Of a stretch of DNA of 64,000 nucleotides, positions 48,490 to 61,674 are shown piece by piece. Under the pieces are notes generated by a model. That model was not told the origin of the DNA. It searched no databases and saw nothing but the letters and a program-made list of their open reading frames with translations. The stretch comes from Phragmites australis. Taxonomy: Eukaryota; Streptophyta; Magnoliopsida; Poales; Poaceae. How positions within the stretch are numbered: the stretch's first letter is position 1; each line of letters opens with the position of its first letter. The position numbers and the translations under genes were made by a program. Location: assembly GCF_958298935.1 (NCBI RefSeq), contig NC_084927.1, forward strand, positions 31,818,001 to 31,882,000, written 5' to 3'.

Positions 48490-51191
48490 ATGGGCGGCGG
48501 CGGCAGAAATGGCAACGTGAGGCAGTACATCAGATCCAAGGAGCCCAGGATGAGATGGACTGCCGAGCTCCACCATAGCTTCCTGCAAGCCATAGAATGC
48601 CTCGGCGGCCAAGACAGTGCGTTCTTCTTCCTTCCTCCTTGCTATGCTTCCCATGTAGTGTTCAAGCGCTATAGATGCTTGTTTTGATGGTCTCGCCCCT
48701 TGACTTTGATGGATGTGAATTTGGTCCTAGTGTCATCCTTTATTCTTTTCTTTTAATCGCTGCAAATTTAACCTGTAGACTTGTTCTTCTTCTTCCTTCG
48801 TTTTAGTTCTCTCTTTTAGTACTCAGTTGTCCGATGCTTAGGTAGTATTCTTGTTCTTAAGAGATTCAGAAGAATTTTTCTTGATGCCATGCAGTGCTTC
48901 TGCCTTTCTTGTCTTTCTGTTCTTATCTTGCTTGTGTTCTCTTGTATATCTGTTCTTTTTAGTAATATTTTCAGCAGCCTTGCCGGTGTTAATTGCAGAG
49001 GCTACACCTAAGCTCATTCTTCGCGTCATGGGCGTCAAGGGGCTAACCATATCTCATGTCAAGAGCCATCTCCAGGTTCGATCTCCTCCTGAGTCCACAC
49101 CTGCAGGCCATATACCGTTCGTTTTCCCTTTGGAGGAGCGTATGCAAATGCAAAACTTTGAGTTTGCCCTTTTGCTCTTTTGAACAGATGTACAGAGGCG
49201 CGAGGCTTGGCGAAGGAAGAAGAGGTGAGATGTGAAACAAGCCCTCGGTTGCTTGCTCCTTTCCCTACTTCATCACCCTCCAACATTTTCTCCTCATCCT
49301 TTTTCTTGGGATAAGACGATCGAGGTCGTATTGTTAATTAATATACTTGTCAACGCTTTGTTGCTTAGCTGCATTGTTTATTCAACCTTCAGGGACAAAG
49401 CACGCGTCCACCACACAGTAGACTGACCATTCCAAATTTTGTTTTGTTAATCAAAGGTCACATTGCCTTGTGGTTTTGTGTGGATCGTTTCTAAGCTCAC
49501 TTTTCATTAAAAAAAAAACTCACTTTTACACATGCTTGCCGCACTTGCCAACCACACAGCAATCCCTGATTCCCTTCTCATGAGTACCTTAATCATGCAA
49601 ATCCTCTGTCTATAAAGCTAAATACAAAATAATTGCACACTTCAGATGTTGCTAATGGAAAGCCAAACCCCTTTCTTTCATGGTACCATCAGAGATGCAA
49701 GCAGAGCTGCAAAGGAAGCACTCATGTGGTGCTGATGAGCAAGGCCCCAAAGAATTCCTGTGCCCCCCTCTGAAAAGGCTTGGCCTGTAACTTTTCCATC
49801 TTTGAAATGTGTTCAAGTTAAAGACAAGTTTTTTGGGACCTAATCAAAAGCACCTTTCCCCTTGGTGTCCATTTGCTCTTTTTTCCTGGGGACTTTGGAT
49901 GAACAGGGCCAAGATGGGGACAGAAGCAGCCGCATACAAAGGCATGCAAGGAAGCCAAGGAATCAGTGAGAAGAGGACTGCTGGAAACCAGTACTGCGTT
50001 GATGATTACATGCAAGCCATGGCAATGGAGAGGAGAATAAAGGAGGAGGGCCTCAGATGGCAGAGGGATGCTGCTACTGCTGCTTCCAGTCTCCAAACCG
50101 TGGGACGTTTGGTGCAAGAATCTGACACCTTTCAGGTACATCAGCTAAAAAGTTAAAGTTTAAAAGAAACATGGGGAAAAGTCGATCAAAAGAAGATATA
50201 TCTTCCCTTGTCTTAACTGCTTGCTGCTTTCACACTCCGATCTTTCTCTTCACAAATCACATTATCTCCTTTAATTTTACTGTGTGCTTTGCTTGTCATC
50301 ACCTTTATTCATCATTCAAGTGCCGAATCTCTGGCGCGTGTTTTGTAGAAGATACACATTTATAGGATTGCTGATGCAGATATCACCTCAGTATCTGACT
50401 ACATGTACAAACGCCAGATATGTACAAAAGGACATATCCATAGGAATACTGGCGAAAAATTTGTTCTTGAAATCTGTTGTTTTGAACAGAAACCATAACA
50501 CTGTTTCAGGCATTTACTCCACCTTGCTTACACCCAGCAGTTTTCATGATGATGGTAGTGCAGATAGAATATACTCATTATAGCTTCTCTGCTGGTTTGC
50601 TGTGCTCTGACTGAAATTTCTGAAAACTGCACATGTCCTTTTGCTTCTAAACATATAAATAGCGTAGCTGTTGTACCCCGCTCCCCAGATCCTGCCGATC
50701 CTTGCGGTTTTACTGCAGCAAAGAAAACGATTTCCAACAGGATCATATCTGATGGTATAGTTCATGGTAGAAAAATGAATTTTACAGTTACTGCACGAGT
50801 ACTTGTTTCTTTTATGCCACACTCTTTCTAAATGCAATTTCGTTGGATTTTTTAGCAGATAAGCAGACCAGAACCACATCATCTGGGTCTTGTGGTAAAG
50901 CAGCAGCAGGGTTTCATAGAGGGGGGAAACGGATGCTCACTCTTCAGCAGCTTCAACATTGCCGCAGCAAGGAGCGAACCTGACGAACCACCGGAGCAGT
51001 GCTTACTGTCTCTGTCCCTTGGTCTGGACCCAAAATGCGCCCGCGCCATGGCCTCCTCGCCGAGCGGAAGCAGCTGCATTCTCTCGGCCTCGCCGACGAG
51101 GAGGAGCTCCAGTGACTGCTCCGGTCATTCAGGCTGTTTTGTTGCGCCAGGTGTTAGCTTGGAACTTTCCTTGTCCATCTGTGGATCTTAG
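48490..51191 (+). CDS. GARP/MYB-like (SHLQMYR-type) transcription factor
   Basis: Putative nuclear DNA-binding transcriptional regulator. Six plus-strand exons: 48490-48616, 48999-49075, 49188-49224, 49693-49786, 49907-50135 and 50859-51191. All introns are GT-AG with matching phase, giving 298 residues. Residues 14-72 are a GARP/MYB-like domain: KEPRMRWTAELHHSFLQAIE, LGGQDKATPKLILRVMGVKG, then LTISHVKSHLQMYRG, the family hallmark. A conserved region around QYCVDDYMQAMAM and RRIKEEGLRWQ follows. The C-terminus has two LxLxL (EAR-like) motifs, LLSLSLGLD and LELSLSI, which suggest repression through TOPLESS-type corepressors. The nearest relatives I recognise are the At1g14600-like/KANADI-related GARP proteins. 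The exon 4 and exon 5 borders were chosen to keep frame through LKRLGLAKMGTE and are the least certain. Exon 6 has a tandem TAGCAG acceptor. Confidence 0.9.
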
Positions 51192-51831
51192 ATCACCGTT
51201 CGAGTTAGCATGGAAACCGATCGACTCCTGTGTCGGTAATCTCCTCCCTTTTGTTTTGGACATCCCTTGCGCCATGACCATGTTACAGAGTTAGCTAATG
51301 GCAACTTGTTAGTAGGACCGCAACATGAATGATCTTATAATTAACATGTGACTTCTAGTATGTGTAAGTGGGAAAGCTATCAATCTCCTTTCGGCGTATC
51401 ATAGTCGTACTGTTGCTTTCAGCTTCAGGTTTGAGCACAAAAGAACAGGAAAAAGTGAGATTCTTGCCCCAACCATCTTTTCTTTGCCCCCTTTTGTTTG
51501 ATCATGTGAAAGATGACTTTCTAGGGGTAGGGATCAACAAATTGGCAACATCAAGTTCCCTGTGGATCATGTTTGAGCCAAGTCTACAAACTAGAAAGAG
51601 TGTACCCTTTTTATTCCATACCATGTACAAATCAGAAAAGAAATGTAGAAGTAGAAGTGGGGTGCAGCTGCCCATAATGCTGTTTCTACTTCCTACCGCT
51701 GACATCGACAGTTCCTGCAGCTGCAAGAAAGAATATCCTGACCTGAGGAGATTCTCTTTTCCCAAAAATTGCTACTGCATTTCCCCCTTTTTGTTGACCA
51801 GCTCTTCTTCCCTTCAGAGCATCCAAATAAT
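51192..51831 (+). other. Downstream region of the GARP/MYB-like gene
   Basis: Probably contains the 3' UTR. A plus-strand frame of 155 codons (51368-51835) and an 87-codon minus frame overlap it. Neither has a recognisable domain. No polyadenylation signal was firmly placed. Confidence 0.35.
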
Positions 51832-52258
51832 TTAGGTTGGTTCCTTTTGGAGGTTACAGGTCCTGTGCTCGCTGGAGAACCTCCTCAGCGATCTACAGAT
51901 AGAGCATGCATGCTCCCGTGCAAGCAGGTCTCCAACTGACATGCCATCATCGCTCCTACAACAAAACATGCCAAAGGAAATAGGGAAGAAATAAATGATA
52001 AACACATATTCACCATAGGATGCTTCAAAAAAAAAAAACATCTGGCTTTGCCCTGTGAATTATTGTAACTTCTGAGCAGAACCAACAAGTAGAGCACCTA
52101 GCTGCAGCAGCATGATTAAAGAAGTAGTCAACATGTACCTCACTGCGCCCAGTGTATGGTTCTGAGCAACCGCGCGCGTGCGGTATGAGTAGAGAGAAAG
52201 GTGCTCCAAAAGGGGCAAACTTGTCATCTGGACCACCGATTTCCTGGTCAAAAGAGAG
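51832..52258 (-). pseudogene. Candidate 3' exons of an unknown minus-strand gene
   Basis: Two exon-like blocks on the minus strand: 52132-52251 (after TTGACCAG, ending GCAGTGAG before GTACATG) and about 51832-51960 (after TTGTTGTAG, reading SDDGMSVGDLLAREHACSIC and ending CNLQKEPT plus stop). The junction keeps one frame open (GAVR|SDDGMS). The splice sites are decent but I recognise no family. A copia element begins at 52319, so 5' exons may lie beyond it (see 61869-62090). It could also be a non-coding transcript or chance. Confidence 0.3.
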
Positions 52259-52318
52259 TATAAAATTTGTACCAGTAGCAGAATGTAGAAAAACGGATGA
52301 ATCGAAAAGAAACTAAAT

Positions 52319-53739
52319 TGAAATGTATTTTGATTTATATATAATGATTGATTGATAATGTTGTTAATTTAGTTTGTCGAGTTTTGAATTGTTTAAACTT
52401 AGTTTGAGCATTTTGATTATGGACTAACTGAAATTGGAGTTGGAGAAATGTGTTTTCTTGTCTTATAATATGCAGGTGATAGATGCAACTGAGCGATCGA
52501 TGACGGGTGATAAGCGGGTGCTTAGCAATGGACTATCAAAAAGGCCGGACGGAGTCAAGTGTGATCATAGTTGTACACGTGGAGATTAAGCAAAGCATGA
52601 AATGAAGGATGAAAGTGGTGTGTTGATAAAGTCAAGTGAAAACGATATCGATGTAAGTGACAAGACAGCATGAGGGATCAAAGCGGAAGAGACTTGCCGG
52701 CGGTCAAGATCGCAAGACGGAGTACACGTATCGATATCAGAGTGCTTGCTTAAGGTGTAAGCAAGTGGCGAGTCACGCTTTAAGAAACGTGCAGAGGGTT
52801 TCACAGTTGGACCTTAAAATCGTGGGGGGATTGGAGGAGTATGTGTCACCATCGTGAAGCTTGCATTGAGGCAAAATTTAGTCGTGAAGGCGTCGCGACC
52901 ATTCCATAGACGGAGCAAGAAATAGACCAAAATGTCATTAGTGGTACGTATGAGTATACTACAAGAGAATGGTATTTTGGTAACAAGCTAGAAAACTTAG
53001 AAGTCAAATTTTCTAGGTCTATAAATAGAGAGGTATGACTATAGGAGAGTTTGAACCAGCCACTTGAGCCCATTGTGCCACCTATTTGAGAGCCTAGTGG
53101 CAGGGGTTTAGATGAGATGAAGATGAGTACTTAGCTTATATAATAGATGAGAGTTTTTGAGCGAAAAATCCTTGTAATCTATTTAAAATAGAGCTAGCCT
53201 CTTTGAGTAATGAAATCTATATTTTTGTATATTCTTAAATTCCCCTTTTTCTAGTCTCTCTATATTGGTTGCATTGCAAGTTTACAAGTTTTTCTTTTTC
53301 TGTTGTGATTTTTTTGTTAATTTTTGTTTTTGCCTTTGAGCTGTGATTTTTTAACTTTGGAAAGTTTTTTTTTGTTGCTAGAGGCATAAACGTTCATATA
53401 CTCATGTATTTGAGAGGGTCTTGAATCCTCTTATCTCTAGAACATCAACTTGGAAAGTTGCTTCTTTTGGTGTCTGTCTTTTTGCTTTATTCTTCGTTCA
53501 AGTTTCAAGCTTTTGTGCTCAAAGACACATAGAATGGTCTTGAATAGAGCATATGGTTCATATTCTATCCGTGGAGTCATATTATCTTATTTTGTTTCTC
53601 ACTTTGTCTCTCTAAAATTTATACTTCCGTTTATGTGTTTTTTAGGAGCGTTAGGTAAACAAGGAGTAGATTATCTATTTTGCAAAAAATTTGTAAGGCA
53701 CCTATTCACTCCCCTCTAGTCGTCGTTATCGATCCTACA
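52319..53739 (+). repeat. 5' LTR of the copia element
   Basis: 1,421 bp, starting TGAAATGTATTTTGATTTAT and ending CGATCCTACA. Matches the 3' LTR along its whole length, with landmarks TTGATTATGGACTAACTG, TAGTTGTACACGTGGAG and TCAAGTTTCAAGCTTTTGTG. Confidence 0.85.
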
Positions 53740-53740
53740 A

Positions 53741-53755
53741 TTGATATCAAAGCCA
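53741..53755 (+). other. Primer binding site of the copia element
   Basis: TTGATATCAAAGCCAG directly follows the 5' LTR, a mutated form of the initiator-Met tRNA site TGGTATCAGAGC used by most plant copia elements. Confidence 0.7.
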
Positions 53756-53803
53756 GTTTGATCACTTGTTGATCTTAACTGGCTTTGTGATCCTTAGGTG
53801 ACA

Positions 53804-55790
53804 ATGGAGAAAAGTGGGAAAAATCGTTTTTCGATGGTTGAGATTTTTCGTACTGGAAGGTGCGCATGGAGGCTTATCTCCTAAGCCAATGAAGTGTAGT
53901 ATGAGAGATTATGGACTCTAACTATGTGATTCTTGTTGCTCGTTTTTCTTCAACCTAAATTGAACAATATGAGGCCAACAATAAGGCTCACAATATATTG
54001 TCCATTAGCCTAAGTAATAATGAGTTTGACAGAGTTCGGCAACTCCGTACTGCTCGCGAGATCTGGTCCACTCTTAGTGTCTTTCATAATGGCACTAACC
54101 AGATCAAGGTCAGGCGCCAGAGCACGTACAACCAAGAAACCAGATGTTCGTACAGAACCCTGGAGAGTCTTTGGATGCTATGTTTGCTCGTTTTGATAGA
54201 ATTGTTATCAACCTTAGATCCACTAGTGGTTTGCACTATTCTGACCATAAGAGAGCGATCAAACTTCTCTATGCTCTTCATAGTAGCATATGTGAAGTTA
54301 AGATCTCGAGCATTGAAGAGTAACCAAGTTACGACACGTTAAACTGTGATGAACTCTTCAGCAAGCTCAAGTCCATCGAGATAGTCGAGACGGCTCGGAT
54401 CGGTCTCGAAAACCCCATGTCTCCAAAATAGCGTTAGTTTCCAGATCTAATGGTGGCAATCAGGCTGGAGCTAGTTTTTCTTGTGTTAACACTTCACAGA
54501 GTGGATTTGCTTTGTCTTCTTGGTTTCTATTATAGAGAAGCAGGTAGACGCACTAGATGATGAGGACTTTGCGCTCATTATAAAGAAGTCCACTCGCTTC
54601 TACAACAACAGAAGAGACTGGAGGAGATGAGATTCTCAGGCTTGTTTTGAGTGTGGTGAAACCACTCACTTCAAGGCAAATTGCCCCAAGCTCAAGAAGA
54701 AGAAGGACATCGACCATGACTACAATGAGCATAAGAAGAAGAATAAGAAGCCCTTCTTTAAGAAGAATCACGACAAGATAACCAAGAAAACGATCAAGAC
54801 GGCTTCTAGGGTGTTCATGGTGGCTCTCAGCGACATTAACATCTCTTCAAGCGAGGAGGAGAGCTCGGAGTAGGAGGAATCGCAAGTGAAGAGCAAGAAG
54901 AAGGCCAAGGACTTCACTGGCCTCTGCTTCATGGAGGATGACAACGACCCTGAGCTTGATCCTTTCGTAGTATTGTCTTCCTATGACCAGCTTTTTATCC
55001 AACTCGATACCTTGAATGATGTTTTTGTTAGTCAAGATAGGTTATTTAAGAAAGTTGTGTGTGAATTGAAGAATCTTAGGCCTAAGCATGAGTCTGCGTC
55101 TACTAAACTTGTATTACTTAGGTCTAGGCCTGATGTTAAGGAATGTGAGAGTTGTTTAATTGTCATGGTTGAACTTGTTGAGCTTCAGAATATGCATGCT
55201 CAAGTCGTCAGTCAGCTTAAGAGTACCGAGAAGAAGATCCTTGAGGAGGAGTCTAGGTATACTCTCTTAGGTGCTTGTAAGAATTATCCTTTGTTTGTAA
55301 AGAATATTGAACTGAAAGATAAACGTCTTAAAGAGCTAGAATCTAGATTGGAGAGTGTTGAGAGTTCTACGGATGTGCAGCCAAAGTGTCCCACATGCAT
55401 GATCCTTAAGGATAGGCTCATCTAGGTTAGAGGGCAAGTTGAAAAAGTCATGGCTGAGAATGAGTACCTCATTTCTCTTGGGGAGAACTACTCAAAAGGC
55501 AAGGAAAAAATAAATTTGATCTTAGCCAAGACCAAGATGTGTGCTAATAAGGCTGGGTTAGCTTTGAGTTTGGGCTTTGAGACAGTTGATTACACTAGTT
55601 CTGGCAATATTGTTTTCACCTCACCCACTACCTTAGAGTCAGAGAAAACCAAGATCAATGTCTCACAATCCATGCTAGAAAAGAACAAGCCTACAACTCA
55701 ACCTACAAAGAAGAAACTCACACCTAAGAGAGAGCTACATAGTCTAAGAAGAGGGCACCTATGAGGGAGCCCTGAATGATAGGTAGTCGA
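53804..55790 (+). pseudogene. Copia gag remnant
   Basis: Begins at the ATG of MEKSGKNRFSMVEIF soon after the primer site. UBN2-type gag sequence follows in changing frames (LSNNEFDRVRQLRTAREIWS, 54001-54065), then a zinc knuckle CFECGETTHFKANC at 54632-54675 and a Lys-rich stretch. Next are a 179-codon frame (54886-55425) and a 104-codon frame (55450-55764), both Lys/Glu/Leu-rich and coiled-coil-like, as in the long gag of Maximus elements. Broken by frameshifts and stops. Confidence 0.75.
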
Positions 55791-56232
55791 GCTTCCAAGA
55801 GAGTTTACCATTGCACCTATTGTTAGAGAAAAGGTTACTTGGTTGGGTTTTACTTTCATCGTAGGAGAGATAAGTGGCGTGAGTAGGAGTGGAGTACCAG
55901 GGAGATGTATCGTCCCTCTGTTGGTGTACATGAGCCTTTTCCCGCTCCTACCTACGAGTCTCTAACTCTTTTCAATCTTTTCCTAGAAACGTTGCCCAGC
56001 GTGGATTTTACCATGACTCTTATAGTTTTTGTCCACGTGTAAGAGGTTTTGAGTCCCAACGCTTTGGCGGACCATGTTTTTCTCATCGTGGTACTCACCC
56101 CAGCGTGTTGTTGTTGAGTTACATACACCTATTATTTCTGCTTTAGGGTGGATGACCCGGTACTGGAATCCCAAGAGGTTTTTAACTAACCTCAGTACTG
56201 AGCCATCCACCTTCTATTCTTCTCATATATAG

Positions 56233-57440
56233 GTGGCAGGCGGATGCCTTGAGAACAAGTGGCTCATCAACTCCGGTTGTTCATGCCACATGACCGGATA
56301 TTCATTATGGTTCTCCAACCTCACCCCAATGAAGCATCACGAGTACATCACATTTGGGGATGATCAGAATGATATAGTGAAGACCAAAGGGACTGTAAAG
56401 GTACATGCTAGTTTCACTCTCAAAGATGTGGCTTTGGTTGAGCATCTAGGATACAACCTACTTTCTGTATCTCAGTTGCTAGACGAGGACTTGGAAGTGC
56501 ACATCAAGCACAATACTTCTCAAGTTCTTGATTTTTCTAGCGTTTTGATTTGCAAGATTTCTCGAGTTGAGAGAGTTTTTGGAGATTATTTTTTTGAGTT
56601 TTCTGTTTCTTCTCGGTGTTTACTTACTCAACCTTCTTTTGAGCTTTGGATGTGGTATAGTAGACTAGGGCACATGAGCTTTGATTTGCTTACACGTTTG
56701 AGTGCCCTAGGCTTGATCCGAGGATTATCCAAGCTCAAATTTGAGAAGAACATTGTTTGTGCTACTTGTCGGTATGGCAAGTTAGTTGCCGCTCCTCTCC
56801 CATCAGTCAATCTAGTGATGACTAAACGATTAGGAGAACTTCTCAATATGAACACTGTTGGTTCTTCTCGGGTTCGTTCGGCGGATGGGAAGTGGTATGT
56901 AGATGTTATTGTAGATGATTACTCTCGCTACTCTTAGGTCTTCTTTTTTGTAAGTAAGGATAAATGTTCTTAGACTTTTAGAGTTTAGATTTGAAACTGT
57001 TCAAAGAACTCTCATGTGCATTGAAAGCAATTCGCAGTGATAGTAACATTGAGTTCAAGAACTATCTCTTTGATGCTTTCTACCTTGAACAAAGTATTGA
57101 GCATTAATTTTCTTCCCCACACGTTACTCAGTAGAATGACATGGTTGAAAGAAAGAATAGGACTTTGGTGGAGATGGCTAGGATGATGCTCGATGAGCAT
57201 AAGACTCCTAGGAAGTTTTGGGTTGAGGCCATTAGCATAGCGTGCTACATCTCAAATCGATTTTTTTTACGCTCAATCTTGAATTTGACTTCTTATGTAT
57301 TGCGCTTTAGGAGGAAGCCAAAGATTTCACATTTAAGAGTTTTCAGTTGTCGGTGCTTCATCCTAAAGCGTGACAATATCGACAAGTTCGAGTCGCGTTC
57401 TTCCAATAATATTTTTATGGGGTATTCTCTTTCATAGTCA
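56233..57440 (+). pseudogene. Copia protease, GAG-pre-integrase and integrase remnant
   Basis: Frame 56233-56937 (234 codons) holds the protease motif region WLINSGCSCHMTG, in which the catalytic Asp of the usual D-S-G is Asn (codon 56269-56271). It continues into the pre-integrase zinc-binding motif (SRLGHMSFDLLTRL, then CATCRYGK) and the integrase start (DVIVDDYSRYS). A stop ends it. The integrase resumes at 57141-57437 (VERKNRTLVEMARMMLDEH). Not functional as read. Confidence 0.82.
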
Positions 57441-57796
57441 TGCTTACGGGGTTTACAATCTTGACACTAACACCATCATAGAATCATGTGATGTGACTTT
57501 TGATTAATCAACCTCCTATGCTAGTTCTATCTTTGAGTGTGCAAGGTGATCAGGAGATATGTGAGAGCATCTTTGTAGATAGCGGCCTTCTAACTCTTAG
57601 TGATGATGAGGATGATCCACTACTTCTCTCGAACCCACATACTCTAGAGCTGGCTCCTACTTCTACTCCAGCATAGGGTCCTACAGCCTCTACATCCAAT
57701 TAAGCTGCTCTCGATCCTGCACTAGCTGTGTTTGAGTGGTAGGTTCTCTCACGGTGTGAGATCCCTTAACACATTCAACAGTGACATCCTCCACAT

Positions 57797-58832
57797 ATGA
57801 TGATCGTAGATCTCGATGAGAGGGTAACTAGGTCCAAGTCCTCTTCTCATGCTCATTTTGCTAATTCTGCATTCATTGCTTCTTTTGAGCCCTATGATAT
57901 TAGACATCATTTATCTGATTCAAATTGGGTCAATGCCATGCATGAAGAGTTAGAAAACTTTGAGAGAAATCAAGTTTGGGTCCTTGTAAAGCTACCTCAT
58001 AATGTTCAAACCATAGACACAAAATGGGTTTTCAAAAACAAACAGGGGGATGATGGGTCTGTAGTGAGAAATAAGGTTAGACTAGTGGCTCAGGGTTTCA
58101 CTCAAATAGAGGGGATAAACTTTAGAGAGATCTTTACACCGGTAGCTAGACTAGAAGCCATTAGAATCCTTCTTGTTTTTGCGGCATCCCAGGGTTTGAA
58201 GCTATATCAAATGGATGTTAAGAATGCTTTCCTAAATGGTTTCATATAGGAAGAGGTCTATGTCAAACAATTCCTAGGCTTTGAACACACCAAATACCCG
58301 CATAGAGTATATAAGCTTCAGAAAGCTTTGTGTGGGATTAAGCAAGCACCTAGGACTTGATATGATAGGCTTATGTCTTTCTTGTTAGAGCATGGGTATA
58401 TCATAAGGTCAGTTAATAAAACTTTATTCACTCTTAGGCATAGTAAAGATTTCCTACTTGTTCAGATCTACATAGATGATATCATTTCTAGCAGCTCTTC
58501 TTATGCACTTGTACCAAGTTTGCAGAAACTATGAACAGAGAGTTTGAGATATCGATGATGAGCAAGCTCAACTTCTTCCTTGGACTCCAAATTAAGCAAA
58601 GCAAGCAGAGTATATTCGTCCACCAGATGAAGTACACCAAGGAGCTGCTGAAGAAGTTCGACATGAGTGATATGAAACCTTTGGTAACACCGATGGCTAT
58701 CTCGACTGTGCTTGATCTAAATGAAGATGGTAAAACGATGGACCAATGGGAGTTTAGGAGCACAATTGGCTCCTTCCCGTACCTGACGATGACAAGACCA
58801 GACATCCAATTCGTCGTCTGCCTCTGCGCGTA
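57797..58832 (+). pseudogene. Copia reverse transcriptase remnant, RNase H absent
   Basis: Frame 57797-58249 contains [43 protein letters not shown] and [13 protein letters not shown], then a stop. After it come GFEHTKYPHRVYKLQKALCG and the catalytic YIDD box (58470-58481), a frame shift, and 58531-58833 (FFLGLQIKQ, GSFPYLTMTRPDIQFVV). Coding stops abruptly at the point where RNase H should begin. 58834-60256 is non-coding with short direct repeats, such as the GTACCTAGT-CACGACACTTTG-type pair near 59417 and 59457. Confidence 0.85.
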
Positions 58833-60256
58833 GGAAATAATAGTAGTTGAGCTTTTGTTGTATTTGCATTGCATCGTAGCATGTAAGATAATAATAGCAG
58901 TTGAGCTTTGACTTGTATGTCTTTAGTATTTTTGATTGTTAGACTTGAATTTAGACTAAGTCGAGTAGTTACGTGGAGCAAACTTTTAATCTTAGGCTCC
59001 TCTTGATACTTTGACATAAAACATTTCAAGTAAGTTAGTTTTCCTTAAGATAAAATTTAGCAATTTTATGAATCATGTATACTATGAAATGATGCATTCT
59101 TGATCGCCATATTTGTAATTGTTTTGTCTTAGTCCATGTTTGTGTTAATGCTAGTTTGATGAATATCTTACTCTAAGCTTCTTGGTTCAAGTGAGTGGAT
59201 TGGGAAATATTACACTATATTTTTATTTTTGTCAAATATTTAGCTCATGATAGAATCTTAGGGGAACATGTGTTCCTTGTGTCGCAAAGACGCTACTTGA
59301 ATTGATCTTGTGAAACTTTAGTAATTTGCGAAAAATTGAATAACCTTAAAAAATCAAGTTTCTTATGTTAAAATGTGATCCAATACAGTTGTCTTGAAGG
59401 CTCAAGGTGTTTGTCGTACCTAGTAGTGTGACACTTTGATCGGATAAGAGTTTGCCGTACCTAGTCGCACGACACTTTGTTTGGATAAGAGACAACTTGA
59501 GGATAAAAATAAAATAATTGTGCCTAATTGCTCAATTTTGTTTTAAATCACTTGATCTAACTAAGTCTTGGTTTCATATATGAGCGTTTGCAAAGTCTAC
59601 TGTCATGAATGCTTGTTTGCCTAGTTTGATATTGAAGTTGGCTAGTTTTTAATACTTGTATTGCCTCAGCACGTGTAGATGCTTATATGGTGGTCGCTTT
59701 GAACATGATTCAGCTATGTGAAATTAAATGCGCCAAATAATTCTTCGGATCTAGCTTCTACAACTTCATGTTCTTGAGTCACTGTTTCTTTTTTAGTCTT
59801 TGTGCATTTGTGAGCTCCATCTTCTATTTTTCATAGCCCTTTGACGTTTCTAAATTTTATAAATGCTTTGTAGTATACTAATAAAAACTCATTAGCATTG
59901 CATGTTCATGCATTTGATAATATTTTATCCTTGATTTTTGCATTGCCAAAGGGTGGGAAATTAATGAAAAATGGGAGAAATGAAAATTTTGCACCAAATC
60001 AAAGAAAAATCTTGCATAAATAAAAAATGTGCTTTCATCTAGGGGAGGATTTGATTTTGTGTTTTTGAGTTGTTATTGCTCTTTTGAGGTTTTTGGGTTA
60101 TCTTTGCCTCTCTTATGCCTTATGCAACCTTTTTTATGTCAAGTGACATATTTTTATTTTTTGTTACTTGGATGCGCATATCTTCTTCAAACCAAAATCT
60201 TTATGCTTTGAGGTATTATCAATGCACTCATCCAGGGGGAGATTGAGAAACCAAGT

Positions 60257-61674
60257 TGAAATATGTCTTGGTTTATATGTGATGAGTGATTGACAAGATT
60301 GCCGAGTTCTTGATTGCTTGAGCTTCGTTTGAGCATTTTGATTATGGACTAACTGGAGTTGAAGTTGGAGAAATGTGTTTGCTTGTCTCATAGTGTGTAG
60401 GTGACAGATACAACTTGACGGTCGATGGCGAGTGATCGGGGCTAAACGGGTGCTTGGTGCCAGACGATCAAGAAGGTCAGACGGAGTTAAGCGTGATCCT
60501 AGTTGTACACGTGGAGGTGAAGCAAAGCATGTAACAGAGGATAAAAACGGCGTGTTGACAAAGTCAAGTAAAAGTGATACTGATGCAAGTGACAAGGCGG
60601 CTTGAGGGATCAGGAGCGAGAGAGACTTACCGGCGGTCAGGATTGTAAGACTGAGTACATGTGCTGATATTAGAGCGTTTACTTAAATTGTAAGTAAGTG
60701 ACGAGTCACGCTTAGAGAAGCGTGAATAGGGTTTCACGGTTGGACCTCAAAATCGTGAGAGGATTGGAGGAGTATATGACACCATCGCAAAGCTTGCGTC
60801 GAGGCGAAGCTAAGTCATGAAGGAGTCATGGCCATTCAATTCACGAAGCAAGAAATAGACCAAAATATCCTCGATGGTAAGTAGGAGTGTACTGCAAAAG
60901 AGGAATATTTTAGTAATAAGTTAAGAAACTTAGGGGTCAAGTTTCCTAGGCTTGTAAATAGAGTAGTAGGGTTGTGGGAGAATTTAAACAAGCCACTTGA
61001 GCCTCTTGTGTCACCTATTTAAGAGCATAGTGTTGGGGTTTTAGAGAAGATAAAAATGAGTGCTTAGCCTATGTAATAGGTGAGAGTTTTTTAGAGAAAA
61101 ATCCTTGTAATCCGCTTAAAATAGGGTTGATCTTTTTGAGTAATAATATTTATATTTTTGCATATGCTTGAATTCTCCTCCTTCTAGTCTCTTACTATTA
61201 GTTACCTTATAAGTTTACAAGTTTTTCTTTTTCAGTTATGATTTTCTCGTTGATTATCATTTTTTCCTTTGAGTTGTAATTTTTCAACATTAGAAAGTTG
61301 TTTTTCTTATAACTAGAGGCATAAACGTTTATATTCATATATTTGGGAGGGTCTTGAATCCCCTTGTCTCTAAACCAACAACATGAACAGTTGTTTTTTT
61401 CGATGACTGTTTTTTACTTTGTTTTTTATTCAAGTTTCAAGCTTTTGTGCTCAAAGACATATGGAATGATCTTCAATAGATTATATGTTTCATATTTTAT
61501 CCGTAGAGTAATATTACCTTGAAACTTTTTTTCTCGTTTTATCTCTCTAAAGTTTATGTTTTTGTTTGTGTATTTTTGAGAAGCGTTAGATGAACAAAGA
61601 GTATGTCATCTATTTTATAAAAAAATTGTAAGACGTCTCTTTACCTCACTCTAATCATCATTCTCAGTCCTACA
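60257..61674 (+). repeat. 3' LTR of the copia element
   Basis: 1,418 bp starting TGAAATATGTCTTGGTTTAT after the polypurine tract and ending TCAGTCCTACA. Roughly 80-85 percent similar to the 5' LTR by eye, with small indels. Confidence 0.85.

Larger units (their letters stand above)
52319..61674 (+). mobile_element. Copia retrotransposon of Maximus/SIRE type, nearly full length, degenerate
   Basis: 9.36 kb with two LTRs in direct orientation and the copia order gag, protease, integrase, RT. There is a primer site after the 5' LTR and a purine tract (CAGGGGGAGATTGAGAAACCAAG) before the 3' LTR. The LTRs differ at many sites, so insertion is not recent. Frames are broken by stops and shifts, and RNase H is missing. 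The 5 bases outside the LTRs (TAAAT and TAGTG) do not form a duplication. It lies between the GARP/MYB-like gene and a LINE/Helitron region. Confidence 0.9.
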
